Positions 31,946 through 40,243 of a stretch of 40,306 bases of DNA are shown here, in pieces. This stretch comes from Deltaproteobacteria bacterium. Its GTDB lineage: Bacteria; Desulfobacterota; DSM-4660; Desulfatiglandales; HGW-15. Below the pieces are notes generated by a model that saw nothing but the letters and a program-made list of their open reading frames with translations, searched no databases and was not told the DNA's origin. Numbering within the stretch: the first letter of the stretch is position 1; each line of letters starts with the position of its first letter. The DNA lies in the NCBI GenBank assembly GCA_020060215.1, contig JAGVAP010000024.1, forward strand, positions 1 to 40,306. The letters are read 5' to 3'. Both the position numbers and the translations under genes were made by a program.

Positions 31946-32003
31946 TACTCATCCTCCTTACCTTCCCATCCGGGCTGCGCCCAGGGCTTTCAGTTTTCCC
32001 CCT

Positions 32004-33206
32004 TCAGGCGCCGAACTTCTTCAGTTTCCGCGCGTTGGCCATGAGCAGCGGCATGAGACTCAGTGCGGAGAGCCTGCCCAGGCCCCCGTGCAGGCACGCC
32101 GATTCGGAGAATCTTTCGACATCGTCCCTCCGGCACCATTCGGAGGAGAGCACGACCGGGACGGGGTGCCAGCTGTGGCCCTTCAGGGTGGCCGGTGTGG
32201 AATGGTCCCCGGTGATCGCAAAGACGTCCGGTCCGAGGTCGGTGATTGCAGGAAGAATACGGTCAACCTTCTCGATGGCCTTCACCTTCTCCTCGAAATT
32301 GCCGTCCTCGCCGGATGAATCGGCGTGCTTGACATGCAAAAAGAAGAATTCGAACCGCTCAAATTCCCTGCGGAGCCGCCCGACCTGGTCTTCCACGTCC
32401 TCCCCGGCATCCAGGACCTCCATCCCCAGGAGCTTCGACAATCCCCGATACATGGGGTAGACGGCAATGGCGGCCGACCGGAGCCGGTAGGTCTCCCTCA
32501 TGCCGGGGAGGTGGGGATGTTTGGAAAAACCCCGCAAGAGGACCATGTTGGCCGGATGATGGCCGGACAAGGTCTCCCTGGCCCTTTCGGCGAACCGGTT
32601 GACGATCCGGGCGGTTTCCTTTGCCTCCTTGCTCTGCGGAGTGCACTCCCTTGGAGGGACGCCGGTCTTCTGGGGGTCCGTGTCGCTCAATTCGGCCGAG
32701 AGCTCTTTTCCGCGGAACACGGCAAGGAGGCGGTGCTCCTTGATGGGCCTGACGATCACGCGGACCCCATCAAAATCATCGCCGTCGAGGAGTTTGCATA
32801 TTTCCTCGTTTTTCTCGGTCGAGATGCGGCCTGCACGCCGGTCGGTCACCTCGCCCTTGTCATTGATGGTGGCGAAATTCCCCCTGGCGGCCACGTCCTC
32901 TTCCCGGAGGTCGAATTCGATCCCCGAAGCCTCGAGAACCCCCCTTCCCAGCTCGAACTTCAGGGGGTTGTATCCGAAGATCGCCAGGTGACCCGGTCCG
33001 CTTCCCGGGGTGACCCCCGGGGCGACCGGGTCGAGCAGGCCGCATACGCCCCTCCGTGCAAGCTCATCCATATGGGGCGTGGAGGCGGTCTCGAGCTCGC
33101 TCTTCCCGGTTTCCGGGTGGGGCAGCCCCCCGAGCCCGTCGATGATCATCAGGACGATCTTGCTCTTCGATTCAAAAGAGATCCTTCGCATCAGTTCCAG
33201 GTTCAT
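32004..33206 (-). CDS. apgM: Cofactor-independent phosphoglycerate mutase, archaeal (ApgM) type
   Basis: A 400-residue alkaline-phosphatase-superfamily enzyme interconverting 2- and 3-phosphoglycerate. Metal and catalytic landmarks are LMIIDGLGG (D23), the presumed nucleophile S69 in TPGSGPGHLAIFGYNP, LGRGVLEASGIEFDL, GDHSTPATLKGHSWHP near the C-terminus, and HVKHADSSGEDG. The order and size match the archaeal aPGM family, also found in many anaerobic bacteria, and not the 510-residue GpmI. Its ATG overlaps the stop of the truncated 2-hydroxyacid dehydrogenase by four bases (ATGA), so its translation may depend on that remnant. It precedes ppsA. Confidence 0.94.
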   Translation of the reverse strand: MNLELMRRISFESKSKIVLMIIDGLGGLPHPETGKSELETASTPHMDELARRGVCGLLDPVAPGVTPGSGPGHLAIFGYNPLKFELGRGVLEASGIEFDLREEDVAARGNFATINDKGEVTDRRAGRISTEKNEEICKLLDGDDFDGVRVIVRPIKEHRLLAVFRGKELSAELSDTDPQKTGVPPRECTPQSKEAKETARIVNRFAERARETLSGHHPANMVLLRGFSKHPHLPGMRETYRLRSAAIAVYPMYRGLSKLLGMEVLDAGEDVEDQVGRLRREFERFEFFFLHVKHADSSGEDGNFEEKVKAIEKVDRILPAITDLGPDVFAITGDHSTPATLKGHSWHPVPVVLSSEWCRRDDVERFSESACLHGGLGRLSALSLMPLLMANARKLKKFGA

Positions 33207-33592
33207 CGTTTGCGGACCCCCTCCCTCACATCACTTCTTCTGGGCACACCGTTTCTGAGCACAACATTTCTCTGCGTCCCTTCGATGAAGGAGACGATGT
33301 TTTCGACGCTGGAGTCGAGAAGCCGCTCCACGGCCTCGCGGGTGTTGAACCCGATGTGTGGAGTGATGAGAACGTTCGGTTGATCGGCCAGAACTTTGTC
33401 GGCGAGCACCTGATCGAGGTTCCCCTCGTTCAGCTTGGAATAGATGAAGGTGGATATGATCTCTGCATTTCTGAACCGGCTGTCAAGATCGTCCGAAGCT
33501 CTATTGCCCGTGAGCAGCACCTCATGCTTGTCCTTCAACCGGTCGAATGGTTTCTGCTCCCAATCCTCTATTTCGAACCCGACGATCTTCAT
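33203..33592 (-). pseudogene. D-2-hydroxyacid (D-lactate) dehydrogenase with large internal deletion
   Basis: A 129-residue frame joining the two ends of a roughly 330-residue D-isomer-specific 2-hydroxyacid dehydrogenase. Residues 1-60 are the N-terminal catalytic-domain part (MKIVGFEIEDWEQKPF, AEIISTFIYSKLNEGNL). Residues about 63-115 are the far C-terminal part (PNVLITPHIGFNTREAVERLL, SVENIVSFIEG), which keeps the catalytic histidine. The whole NAD-binding Rossmann domain and the catalytic arginine and glutamate are gone, by an in-frame deletion of about 200 codons. AGGAGG lies seven bases before ATG 33592, so it is probably still translated. It overlaps apgM by ATGA. The protein cannot be an active dehydrogenase; the frame may survive because it drives translation of apgM. 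Confidence 0.78.
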
Positions 33593-33785
33593 GGCCTTGC
33601 CTCCTGCGGGAACGGTTCAATCTCCTTTCGAGTAGAGAGAAAGTGGCTGCTTTTTTCCATGGGGTCGCGTTCTTAGTTTGGACGAAACCTCCTCTTAAAA
33701 GGACATATTCTTTCCCGCCCGAACATACTTCGATGGTTGGACATGACTGTCCCCGGCGGGATAGATCTTCCGCTCTTCTTAAAGG

Positions 33786-36497
33786 CTAACGGCCCAGGGC
33801 CTCCCTGAGCGCCTCCATGGCCCTCTCCAGGGAGCGCTCGGCCTCTTCCAACCGTCTTCGCAGGTCCTGCGGAATCTCCCGGACTTCCGGGGCCGCTTCC
33901 GATGCGGGCGCGATGGCGCGCGCCTCGGGACGAGGTCCCCCAGCAAAAAGCGCCCTGAGCGCCAGGTCGATGGTGGGCTCCATGACCACCCTCTTGCCAT
34001 AGACCATGATCACCCTCTTCAGCTGTGGGATGTTCACCCCTTCGGCGATGATGAAGACCGGTTCCACGTAGAGAAAGGAGCTGTCCACGGGGATGACGAT
34101 GAGGTTTCCCCGAACCACCCGTGAACCCCTCTGGTCCCACAACGTGAGCTGCTGCGAGATGAAGTCGTCCTGGTCGATCACCGCCTCGATCTGCATGGGG
34201 CCGTAGGTGAGATACTGCTTCGGGAGCTTGTAGAGGACCACCTGCCCGTAATCCGGGGGGTCGCACTTGGCCGCCATCCATGCGATCATGTTCTCCCGGT
34301 TCTCGGGCACGAAGGGGAGAATCAGGATGTACTGCAGCTCCTCCTCCCCGGGAAGCCTTGTGAGGATGTAGTAGGGCTCCATCCGGACCGCTTCGGCGGC
34401 GTACTTGGCCTTCGGAAAGGCCCAGAGGTCCTCCTGGTTGTAGAAGACCTGGGGCACCGTCATGTGGTAGTGGCGGAACTTCTCGGCCTGGATCATGAAA
34501 ATGTCCTGCGGGTACCGGATGTGTCTCCTCAAGGCGGGGGGCATCTCCTCGAAATCCTTGAAAAGCGCCGGGAACGTTTTGCGATAGGCCTGGACGATGG
34601 GGTCGCTCGGATCGATCACGTAATAGAGGACCGTCCCGTGATATGCGTCCACCACGATCTTGACCGGGTTGCGAATGTAGTTGAGCCCCGTCTCGGAGGG
34701 TTCGGAGTAGGGGTACCCGGAGGATGTGGTGTAGGCATCCTGGATCCAGAAGAGCCTCCCCTGATCCGCCACCAGGTAAGGGTCCCGGTCGAGCGGCAGG
34801 AAGGGGGAGATCCGGGACACCCGGTCGCGGACACGTCTCCAGAACTGAACCTGGCTCTGGGGACCGATGTAGTCGGAGAGGAGGAAGTTGATATCCGAGA
34901 AGTGCCAGGCAAAGAGGAGACGTTTCCAGAATCCGTCCAGGGGGACGCCTCCCTTCCCCCTGTAGTTCACATAGACATTCGTGGGTCCCTTGGGATAATC
35001 GAACTCCTCGACCAGGGAATCGACGATGCGAAACCCGGTCATCTTCTCCCCGTAGTAGACGGCGGCCTGCTCGAACTCGAAGAACTCCGATTCGGGAGGC
35101 AGGTTCTTGACCAGGTAAACGGGAAGCCCTTCTTCGGCAGCTTCGGAGACGAAACTCATGGCAAGTCCGTAGCCGTGGGTGAACTGGAGATGGCGGTTGA
35201 CCCAGGTGTCCGCCTGCTCCGGCAGCTGGTTGACCAGTTCACGGGCCGCCAGCATGACCTGCCGGTATCCTGCTCCGTCTCCCAGAACGTACCGGTCGAC
35301 GTCCACTTCGTAGAACTGATAGTAGAGCCGAATCGCCTGGGTCTCCTGAAAGGTCTGAAGGATCGGACGCCAGTCCCAGAGCCGAATGTTGCGGATCACG
35401 TCGTCTTTCCCGGCGATCTCGTCATAGGTCAGCTCGCTCACCGCCTGGTAGTCGCGCTCTTCGATCCGGCCCAGCCCGAAAGCCCTCCTGGTCATTTCGA
35501 TATTGTTGACGAGAAAAGGCCTCTCCAATTCCAGCTCGTTCGGCACCACGGAGAATCTCTGCACCAGCCCGGGCACGAGGGTCAGGGCGACGAAGCTCCC
35601 GACGAAGTAAACGCCGATCCCCGCAAAAAGCACGGTCAGCCTGGGCCGCAGCAGGTGGAAGATGACCAATGCCCCCAGGAGGACCGAGGCAATGAGCATG
35701 ATCCTGATGCCGATCCTCACCACATGGTAGTCGGTGTAGCCTACGCCGTAGACCACGCCCCGCCGATCGAAGAGGAGCCCGAAGAGGTCGAGGTAGTATC
35801 CCCATGCCCATCCGGCCAGGAAAAGCAGAAAAAGGATGGACAGGTGTTTCCCCGGCCTCGTGGTGGCGCCCGCTTCGCGAGGCCCGAGACGCCCGGTGAC
35901 GAAGTACAGGAGTGCGCTCAGGAAGAGGGTTACGAAAAGGAGCGCGGTGTATCCGTTCTGAAGCAGTTCATGGAAGGGGAGCCTGAAGACGTAGAATCCC
36001 ACATCTCTCCGGAAGATCGGTTCGATCGAGCCGAAACTCCCTCCCCAGAAAAAACGAATGGCCGCGTCCCATTCGTTGGCATAGGCCGATCCGAAAAGGT
36101 AGGCGGTCAGAAGGGAAAGAGCAACGATGCCGATCCTCGCTGCGGTAAGGCTGACTTCGGCTCCCTCGGCAATGTGAAGGGGAATCCGGCCTCTTTGTTC
36201 GCCCCCACCGCCGTATTCGATCACCACCCTCTTGCCCTTCAGGGGCGTTGCAGAAAGGGCGAGCCGCAGGTTCAACCACAGGAAGAGGAAGACCACGGCA
36301 AAGGGAATCGCGAACAGGCCGATCCGGATCCATAAGATCCTCCAGAAGACGGCCGTGTAACCCAGCTGCCGCATCCAGAGCCATTCCACAATCCGGTCCG
36401 CACCTGCAGCGGCAAGGATGACGAGGAGGAGAAGAGCGGCCGGGATACCCCACCGCAATGCCCTTCTCCTTTTCCGCACCGATGCTCCTGTAGACAT
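33786..36497 (-). CDS. UPF0182-family large membrane protein
   Basis: A 903-residue protein of the UPF0182 family, whose function is not established. Residues 1-320 hold about seven membrane segments, the first being WGIPAALLLLVILAAAGADRIVEWLWMRQLGY. A long extracytoplasmic or soluble region (about 330-860) carries the family segments LERPFLVNNIEMTRRAF and YGEKMTGFRIVDS, RVSRISPFLPLDRDPYLV, and PFVPENRENMIAWMAAKCD. The C-terminus (about 860-903) is a Pro/Ala/Glu-rich linker and a charged helix. Length and order are as in the family (about 850-980 residues). ATG 36497 follows AGAAGAAG. It may share a transcript with the hemerythrin-like gene 50 bases upstream. Confidence 0.9.
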   Translation of the reverse strand: MSTGASVRKRRRALRWGIPAALLLLVILAAAGADRIVEWLWMRQLGYTAVFWRILWIRIGLFAIPFAVVFLFLWLNLRLALSATPLKGKRVVIEYGGGGEQRGRIPLHIAEGAEVSLTAARIGIVALSLLTAYLFGSAYANEWDAAIRFFWGGSFGSIEPIFRRDVGFYVFRLPFHELLQNGYTALLFVTLFLSALLYFVTGRLGPREAGATTRPGKHLSILFLLFLAGWAWGYYLDLFGLLFDRRGVVYGVGYTDYHVVRIGIRIMLIASVLLGALVIFHLLRPRLTVLFAGIGVYFVGSFVALTLVPGLVQRFSVVPNELELERPFLVNNIEMTRRAFGLGRIEERDYQAVSELTYDEIAGKDDVIRNIRLWDWRPILQTFQETQAIRLYYQFYEVDVDRYVLGDGAGYRQVMLAARELVNQLPEQADTWVNRHLQFTHGYGLAMSFVSEAAEEGLPVYLVKNLPPESEFFEFEQAAVYYGEKMTGFRIVDSLVEEFDYPKGPTNVYVNYRGKGGVPLDGFWKRLLFAWHFSDINFLLSDYIGPQSQVQFWRRVRDRVSRISPFLPLDRDPYLVADQGRLFWIQDAYTTSSGYPYSEPSETGLNYIRNPVKIVVDAYHGTVLYYVIDPSDPIVQAYRKTFPALFKDFEEMPPALRRHIRYPQDIFMIQAEKFRHYHMTVPQVFYNQEDLWAFPKAKYAAEAVRMEPYYILTRLPGEEELQYILILPFVPENRENMIAWMAAKCDPPDYGQVVLYKLPKQYLTYGPMQIEAVIDQDDFISQQLTLWDQRGSRVVRGNLIVIPVDSSFLYVEPVFIIAEGVNIPQLKRVIMVYGKRVVMEPTIDLALRALFAGGPRPEARAIAPASEAAPEVREIPQDLRRRLEEAERSLERAMEALREALGR

Positions 36498-36547
36498 CTT
36501 CTTCTAGGTCCCTGGATTCTCTCCTTTGACTTATTCTGCTCGCACTC

Positions 36548-37141
36548 TCACTTGGACGGGGGCGGGGACTTGCCCTCCTCCCCCAGTTTCATCTCGAGGT
36601 ATTTGCCTATCAGAATCGCAGCGGGATAGAGCACCTGCTCTTCGTTCTTCGCGTGCAGGATCAGCCTCTCCGCAAACCGGGCATGTTCGGGTTTATTCTC
36701 GCTCTTGGCAGCGGAAGAGAGACGCTCAAGCGCCTCGATGATCCTCTCATGCTCCTGAAGCATCTTGGCCCAATTGGCTTCCAGTCTTCCGGCCATGGGT
36801 ATGGCTTCGTTCATGTCCGGCCTGAGCTCGCCTCTTGCAAGGGGCTGAAGCAGGCCGATCGGGGGCATGGCGTATTTCTCCTCCTCCTCGAAATGCGGGG
36901 CCATTCTTCTTTGAACCTCTTTTGCAGCCTGGGCGGTTTTCCCGCCGGAGCGGATGGCCTTTTCAAGCTCCTCATGGAGTCTTTTGTGCTCGGCTCTCAG
37001 CGCAGGGGGCGTCCTCAGGAGCTTCGCCCCTTCCTGACCACCCTGTCCTTGCGCAGCCGTAATGCACGGGACGCCGAAAAACACGCCGACGAATATCCAT
37101 AAGACCCGCACCGTTCGGGGTCCCAAAAGACTCCACATCAT
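36548..37141 (-). CDS. Exported hemerythrin-like protein
   Basis: A 197-residue four-helix protein with an N-terminal signal segment (VRVLWIFVGVFFGVP, then ITAAQG cleavage). The mature part has the hemerythrin-like pattern of histidines and acids: EHKRLHEEL (H52, H56), HFEEEE (H83, E87), EHERIIEAL (H131) and HAKNEEQVLYP (H163, E167). This could bind a di-iron centre for O2, NO or redox sensing in the periplasm. Ligand spacing is not strictly that of oxygen-carrying hemerythrins, so the iron site is likely but not certain. ATG 37141 is preferred to GTG 37156 because AGGAGG (37153-37148) lies six bases upstream of it and would otherwise be inside the gene. It is followed by the UPF0182 gene. 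Confidence 0.72.
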   Translation of the reverse strand: MMWSLLGPRTVRVLWIFVGVFFGVPCITAAQGQGGQEGAKLLRTPPALRAEHKRLHEELEKAIRSGGKTAQAAKEVQRRMAPHFEEEEKYAMPPIGLLQPLARGELRPDMNEAIPMAGRLEANWAKMLQEHERIIEALERLSSAAKSENKPEHARFAERLILHAKNEEQVLYPAAILIGKYLEMKLGEEGKSPPPSK

Positions 37142-37464
37142 CTCCATCCTCCTCACACAAGAATAGAATATTCGGTCGAGACAAGCTTCGGCCCCATTGC
37201 TGCCTGGAGTTCAGTTCGGTCCGATCCCCTCGCTGGACGAAAAGGTCTCGTCCGCATTCATGCTCATTCCATGTATCTTTTGGGAGCTCATGCAATGGGG
37301 CTTCACTGGTAAAAGCGGTCTTTCACCGATGCATATCGCCGCGGGCTTCTGCTCTCAGAAAACCGGTTAGTGCCGTTCCAGTCGAACAATACCCTCTTTT
37401 ACCCATTCCACCGGGACGATGTATGAGCGACAATGAGACAAAGCGCAGCAAGGAGGAAAGCAAC
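37142..37464. other. Divergent intergenic region
   Basis: About 320 bases between the hemerythrin-like gene (left) and the small membrane protein (right). It should hold both promoters. I see only the two ribosome-binding sites at its ends and no clear -35/-10 pair, hairpin or RNA gene. Confidence 0.4.
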
Positions 37465-37857
37465 ATGATTGGGGAATTCATCATCGCCCTGTTGATCGCG
37501 CTTCTGCTGACCCTGATCTTCGGAGTGGGTCTTGGAGGCCGCGGCTGGGGAGCGGGCATCCTCGTCTTTTTTGTGGTCCTCTTTCTGGCCACCTGGGCCG
37601 GGGGATTGTGGATAGGTCCGTACGGGCCCCCGCTCTGGGGGGTCTCGTGGCTGACCTTCCTGCTCGTGGGGCTCTTTGTCGTTCTCCTCCTCGCGGCCCT
37701 GGCCCCGCGCCCACCTCGGACCGGGGGTCCGGGGACAAGGGTCGCGAAGAGGGAGACCGAAGCCCCCGAGGGGGACACGGACGTGATGGCGGTAGGGGCG
37801 TTCTTCTGGATCCTCATGTTCGGGCTGATCATCGCGATCATTGCCGCTTACCTGTGA
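37465..37857 (+). CDS. Small four-helix membrane protein
   Basis: A 130-residue integral membrane protein without a family assignment. Hydrophobic segments are at about 2-19 (IGEFIIALLIALLLTLIFG), 28-47 (AGILVFFVVLFLATWAGGLW), 58-79 (VSWLTFLLVGLFVVLLLAAL) and 110-129 (AVGAFFWILMFGLIIAIIAAYL). A charged loop (about 80-108, with RPPRTGGPGTR and a run of acidic residues) lies between the last two. ATG 37465 has AAGGAGGA seven bases before it and is preferred over ATG 37423. It stands alone on the plus strand among leftward genes. No function can be given. Confidence 0.75.
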   Translation: MIGEFIIALLIALLLTLIFGVGLGGRGWGAGILVFFVVLFLATWAGGLWIGPYGPPLWGVSWLTFLLVGLFVVLLLAALAPRPPRTGGPGTRVAKRETEAPEGDTDVMAVGAFFWILMFGLIIAIIAAYL

Positions 37858-37876
37858 TCCGGTTTCGAATACCCCC

Positions 37877-38020
37877 ATGAGTCCGCCGGCCGGGTCGAAA
37901 CGCATGCAGCAAAGAAAGGAAACGGGTATCCCAAACCCATGGACCCGCTCTCCGAAGGAAGTCCTTCGGGGACTGGAGGTCTCTCACGAAAAAGGGCTTT
38001 CAGCCAAGTCTATCTTCCCT
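37877..38020 (+). pseudogene. N-terminal remnant of a P-type cation ATPase
   Basis: The frame from ATG 37877 gives, after a short polar leader, PWTRSPKEVLRGLEVSHEKG and LSAKSI. This matches the cation-ATPase N-terminal domain (W-x-x-S-x-EEVL-x-x-L-x-V-x-x-x-x-GLS-x-x-E). Homology stops abruptly near 38020, where an intact gene would continue with R-x-x-YGPN. The remainder of the frame to 38167 is unlike any ATPase and runs antisense into the alcohol dehydrogenase gene. The rest of the protein is absent. The intact pump at 22.7-25.4 kb has a related but different N-terminus, so this is probably the relic of a second pump gene. Confidence 0.48.
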
Positions 38021-38109
38021 TCAATCGAATGTTTTCATTCATCCCGCCAACCATTTTGGTCTACGCATACGGGGTCGGAACAGGAAAAGGAAAGGATGCA
38101 GCCGCGTGT

Positions 38110-39165
38110 TCAATCAAATACGATGAGCGGCTTGATCATCCCCTCCTCCTTGCTCTCCATCATGTGAAAGGCCTTTTCGATCTCGTCGAATCGGAAGGTG
38201 TGGCTCGTCATGTGGGTCGGGTCGACCCGGTCGTTTTCGATGATCCGCAGGAGCCTTTCGATCCGCTCCCTCCCCCCGGGGCATAAACCGGAGCGGATGG
38301 TGATGTCGCTCATCCCCACGCCCCAGGCCATTCTGGGGATGTTGATATAGTCCCCCTTGCCGTGATACCCGATGTTGGACACGGTCCCTCCCGGGCGCGT
38401 GACCCGGACGCAGTCCTCGAATGTCTTCTGGGCGCCCAGGGCCTCGATGGCGGAATCCACGCCCGCGTGGCTCGTCATCTCCATGATCGTTTCCACCGGG
38501 TCCTGCCTGGAGAAGTCGACCACCACGTCGGCGCCGTAGCGCCTGGCCAGCTCGATGCGACGGGGAACGGATTCCACGGCGATGACCCATCCGGCCCCAA
38601 GGAGCCTGGACCCTGCCGTGGCCATGAGGCCGACCGGACCCTGCGCGAATACGGCCACCAGCCCGCCGATGGGGATGGCTGCGTGCTCTGCGCCCATGAA
38701 GCCCGTCGACATCATGTCCGCGGTGTAGACCGCCGCCTCATCGGGCACGGACTCGGGTATGGGGGCGAGGTTCTGGGCGGCATCGTTCACGTGAAAGTAA
38801 TCCGCGAACACGCCGTCTTTCACATTGGCGAACTTCCACCCGCCGAGCATCTCCGTGCACTGGGAGGTGTAGCCCCGAAGGCAGTTCCTGCAACGGTAGT
38901 CCGGCGTGATCGCGCCCACCGCGACACGATCGCCTTCCTTCACGTGCCGGACCTCGCTCCCGAGTTTGTAGACGATGCCGACCGCCTCGTGGCCCAGTGT
39001 CAGGTCCTTTCGCTCTCCGATCCCGCCGTTTACGGTATGCGTGTCGGACGTGCAGATGAGTGCCCTGGTCGTCTTGACGATCGCGTCGTTCGGCCCGGGG
39101 TCTTTGGGTTCGGGCTTTTCCATGAACCCCACCTTGCCGATCGATTTCATCACGAAGGTCTTCAT
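38110..39165 (-). CDS. Zinc-dependent secondary alcohol dehydrogenase (TbADH/CbADH type)
   Basis: A 351-residue medium-chain dehydrogenase, very like the Thermoanaerobacter brockii and Clostridium beijerinckii isopropanol dehydrogenases along its whole length (opening MKTFVMKSIGKVGF, then GWKFANVKDGVFADYFHVND). Catalytic zinc ligands are C38, H59, E60 and D150, as in TbADH. The extra cysteines C92, C95 and C103 lie where other family members bind a structural zinc, but the fourth is missing. At the coenzyme site, TbADH has G198-S199-R200 that bind the NADP 2'-phosphate; here residue 198 is E (AVESVPRR), which favours NAD(H). The glycine motif reads AQGPVG. AAAGGAGGA precedes ATG 39165, 25 bases after the fbaB stop, so the two are an operon. 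It would reduce aldehydes or ketones in fermentation, or oxidise alcohols. Confidence 0.93.
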   Translation of the reverse strand: MKTFVMKSIGKVGFMEKPEPKDPGPNDAIVKTTRALICTSDTHTVNGGIGERKDLTLGHEAVGIVYKLGSEVRHVKEGDRVAVGAITPDYRCRNCLRGYTSQCTEMLGGWKFANVKDGVFADYFHVNDAAQNLAPIPESVPDEAAVYTADMMSTGFMGAEHAAIPIGGLVAVFAQGPVGLMATAGSRLLGAGWVIAVESVPRRIELARRYGADVVVDFSRQDPVETIMEMTSHAGVDSAIEALGAQKTFEDCVRVTRPGGTVSNIGYHGKGDYINIPRMAWGVGMSDITIRSGLCPGGRERIERLLRIIENDRVDPTHMTSHTFRFDEIEKAFHMMESKEEGMIKPLIVFD

Positions 39166-39190
39166 CCTCTCCTCCTTTGCGGTTTACACA

Positions 39191-40243
39191 TCAGGCAATC
39201 GTCACTTCCGGATCCAGGTAAACGTCCTGGACCGCGTGGAGGATATCGACGCCCTCCTTCATGGGTTTCTGAAACGCCTTGCGGCCCGTGATCATGCCCA
39301 TTCCGCCGGCGCGTTTGTTGATCACGGCACTCCTCACGACCTGAGCCAGGTCGTTTTCCCCGGACGCACCGCCCGAATTGATCAGGCCCGAGCGGCCCGA
39401 ATAGCAGTTGAGCACCTGGTATCTCGCAAGGTCGATGGGGTGACCGGCGGCAAGCTCCGAATAGATCCTCTCATGGGTCTTTCCGAACCGAAGGGCCGTG
39501 AAGCCCCCGTTGTTCTCAGGCTGCTTCTGTTTTACGATATCCGCCTCGATCGTCACGGCCAGGTGGTTGGCCTGGCCGGTCAGGTCGGCGGCCAGTTGAA
39601 AGTTCTTTTCCTCCGTCTTGAAAGCGGCATTTCGGAGGTAAGCCCACAGGACGGTCACCAGCCCGAGATCATGGGCGTAGCGGAACCGTCCGGACACCTC
39701 CTGGATCTGCCGGTCGCTCTCGGTGGAGCCGAAGTAGACGGTTGCCCCGACCGCGACGGCCCCCAGGTCAAAGGCCTGGCCAATGGAGGCAAACGGAATC
39801 TGGTCGTAGCGGTTGGGGAACGTGAGGAGTTCGTTGTGGTTGAATTTGAGGATGAAGGGGATCCTGTGGGCGTATTTCCTGGAGACCGCACCAAGGACGC
39901 CCAGGGAGGATGCCACGGCATTGCACCCCCCTTCCAGCGCCAGCCTGACGATATTCTCCGGATCAAAGTATAGGGGGTTGGGTGCAAAGGAAGCCCCGGC
40001 GGAGTGCTCGACCCCCTGGTCCACCGGGAGTATCGAAAGATAGCCGGTGCCCCCCAGCCTTCCGCTGTCGAAGAGGGCCTGGAAATTCCTCATGACCCGT
40101 ATGGAGCGGTCGGACGAGGCAACAACGCGGTCGACAAAATCGCTTCCGGGAAGGTGAAGATCCTCTTTGCGGATGGCCGAACACCGGTAGCCCAGAAGAT
40201 CCTCGGCCTCACGGTCCAGTAGTGAAACGGTCCTTTCATGCAT
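39191..40243 (-). CDS. fbaB: Class I fructose-1,6-bisphosphate aldolase (FbaB/DhnA type)
   Basis: A 350-residue Schiff-base aldolase cleaving fructose-1,6-bisphosphate to dihydroxyacetone phosphate and glyceraldehyde-3-phosphate. It has the same length as E. coli FbaB and long identical runs: [45 protein letters not shown] and INKRAGGMG. The Schiff-base lysine is K238 in EADIVKQKQ. FbaB-type enzymes are typically linked with growth on C3 compounds or gluconeogenesis. GGAGGG lies about seven bases before ATG 40243. It is the first gene of an operon with the alcohol dehydrogenase; anything upstream lies outside the window beyond 40306. Confidence 0.96.
   Translation of the reverse strand: MHERTVSLLDREAEDLLGYRCSAIRKEDLHLPGSDFVDRVVASSDRSIRVMRNFQALFDSGRLGGTGYLSILPVDQGVEHSAGASFAPNPLYFDPENIVRLALEGGCNAVASSLGVLGAVSRKYAHRIPFILKFNHNELLTFPNRYDQIPFASIGQAFDLGAVAVGATVYFGSTESDRQIQEVSGRFRYAHDLGLVTVLWAYLRNAAFKTEEKNFQLAADLTGQANHLAVTIEADIVKQKQPENNGGFTALRFGKTHERIYSELAAGHPIDLARYQVLNCYSGRSGLINSGGASGENDLAQVVRSAVINKRAGGMGMITGRKAFQKPMKEGVDILHAVQDVYLDPEVTIA

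Noticed and set aside
29474..32044. Long plus-strand frame of 856 codons
   Set aside because: It is antisense to ppsA across its whole length, shows no domain, and is explained by third-position GC bias of the real gene.
34464..36335. Long plus-strand frame of 623 codons
   Set aside because: Antisense to the UPF0182 gene with no recognisable motif; the minus-strand protein matches a family end to end.
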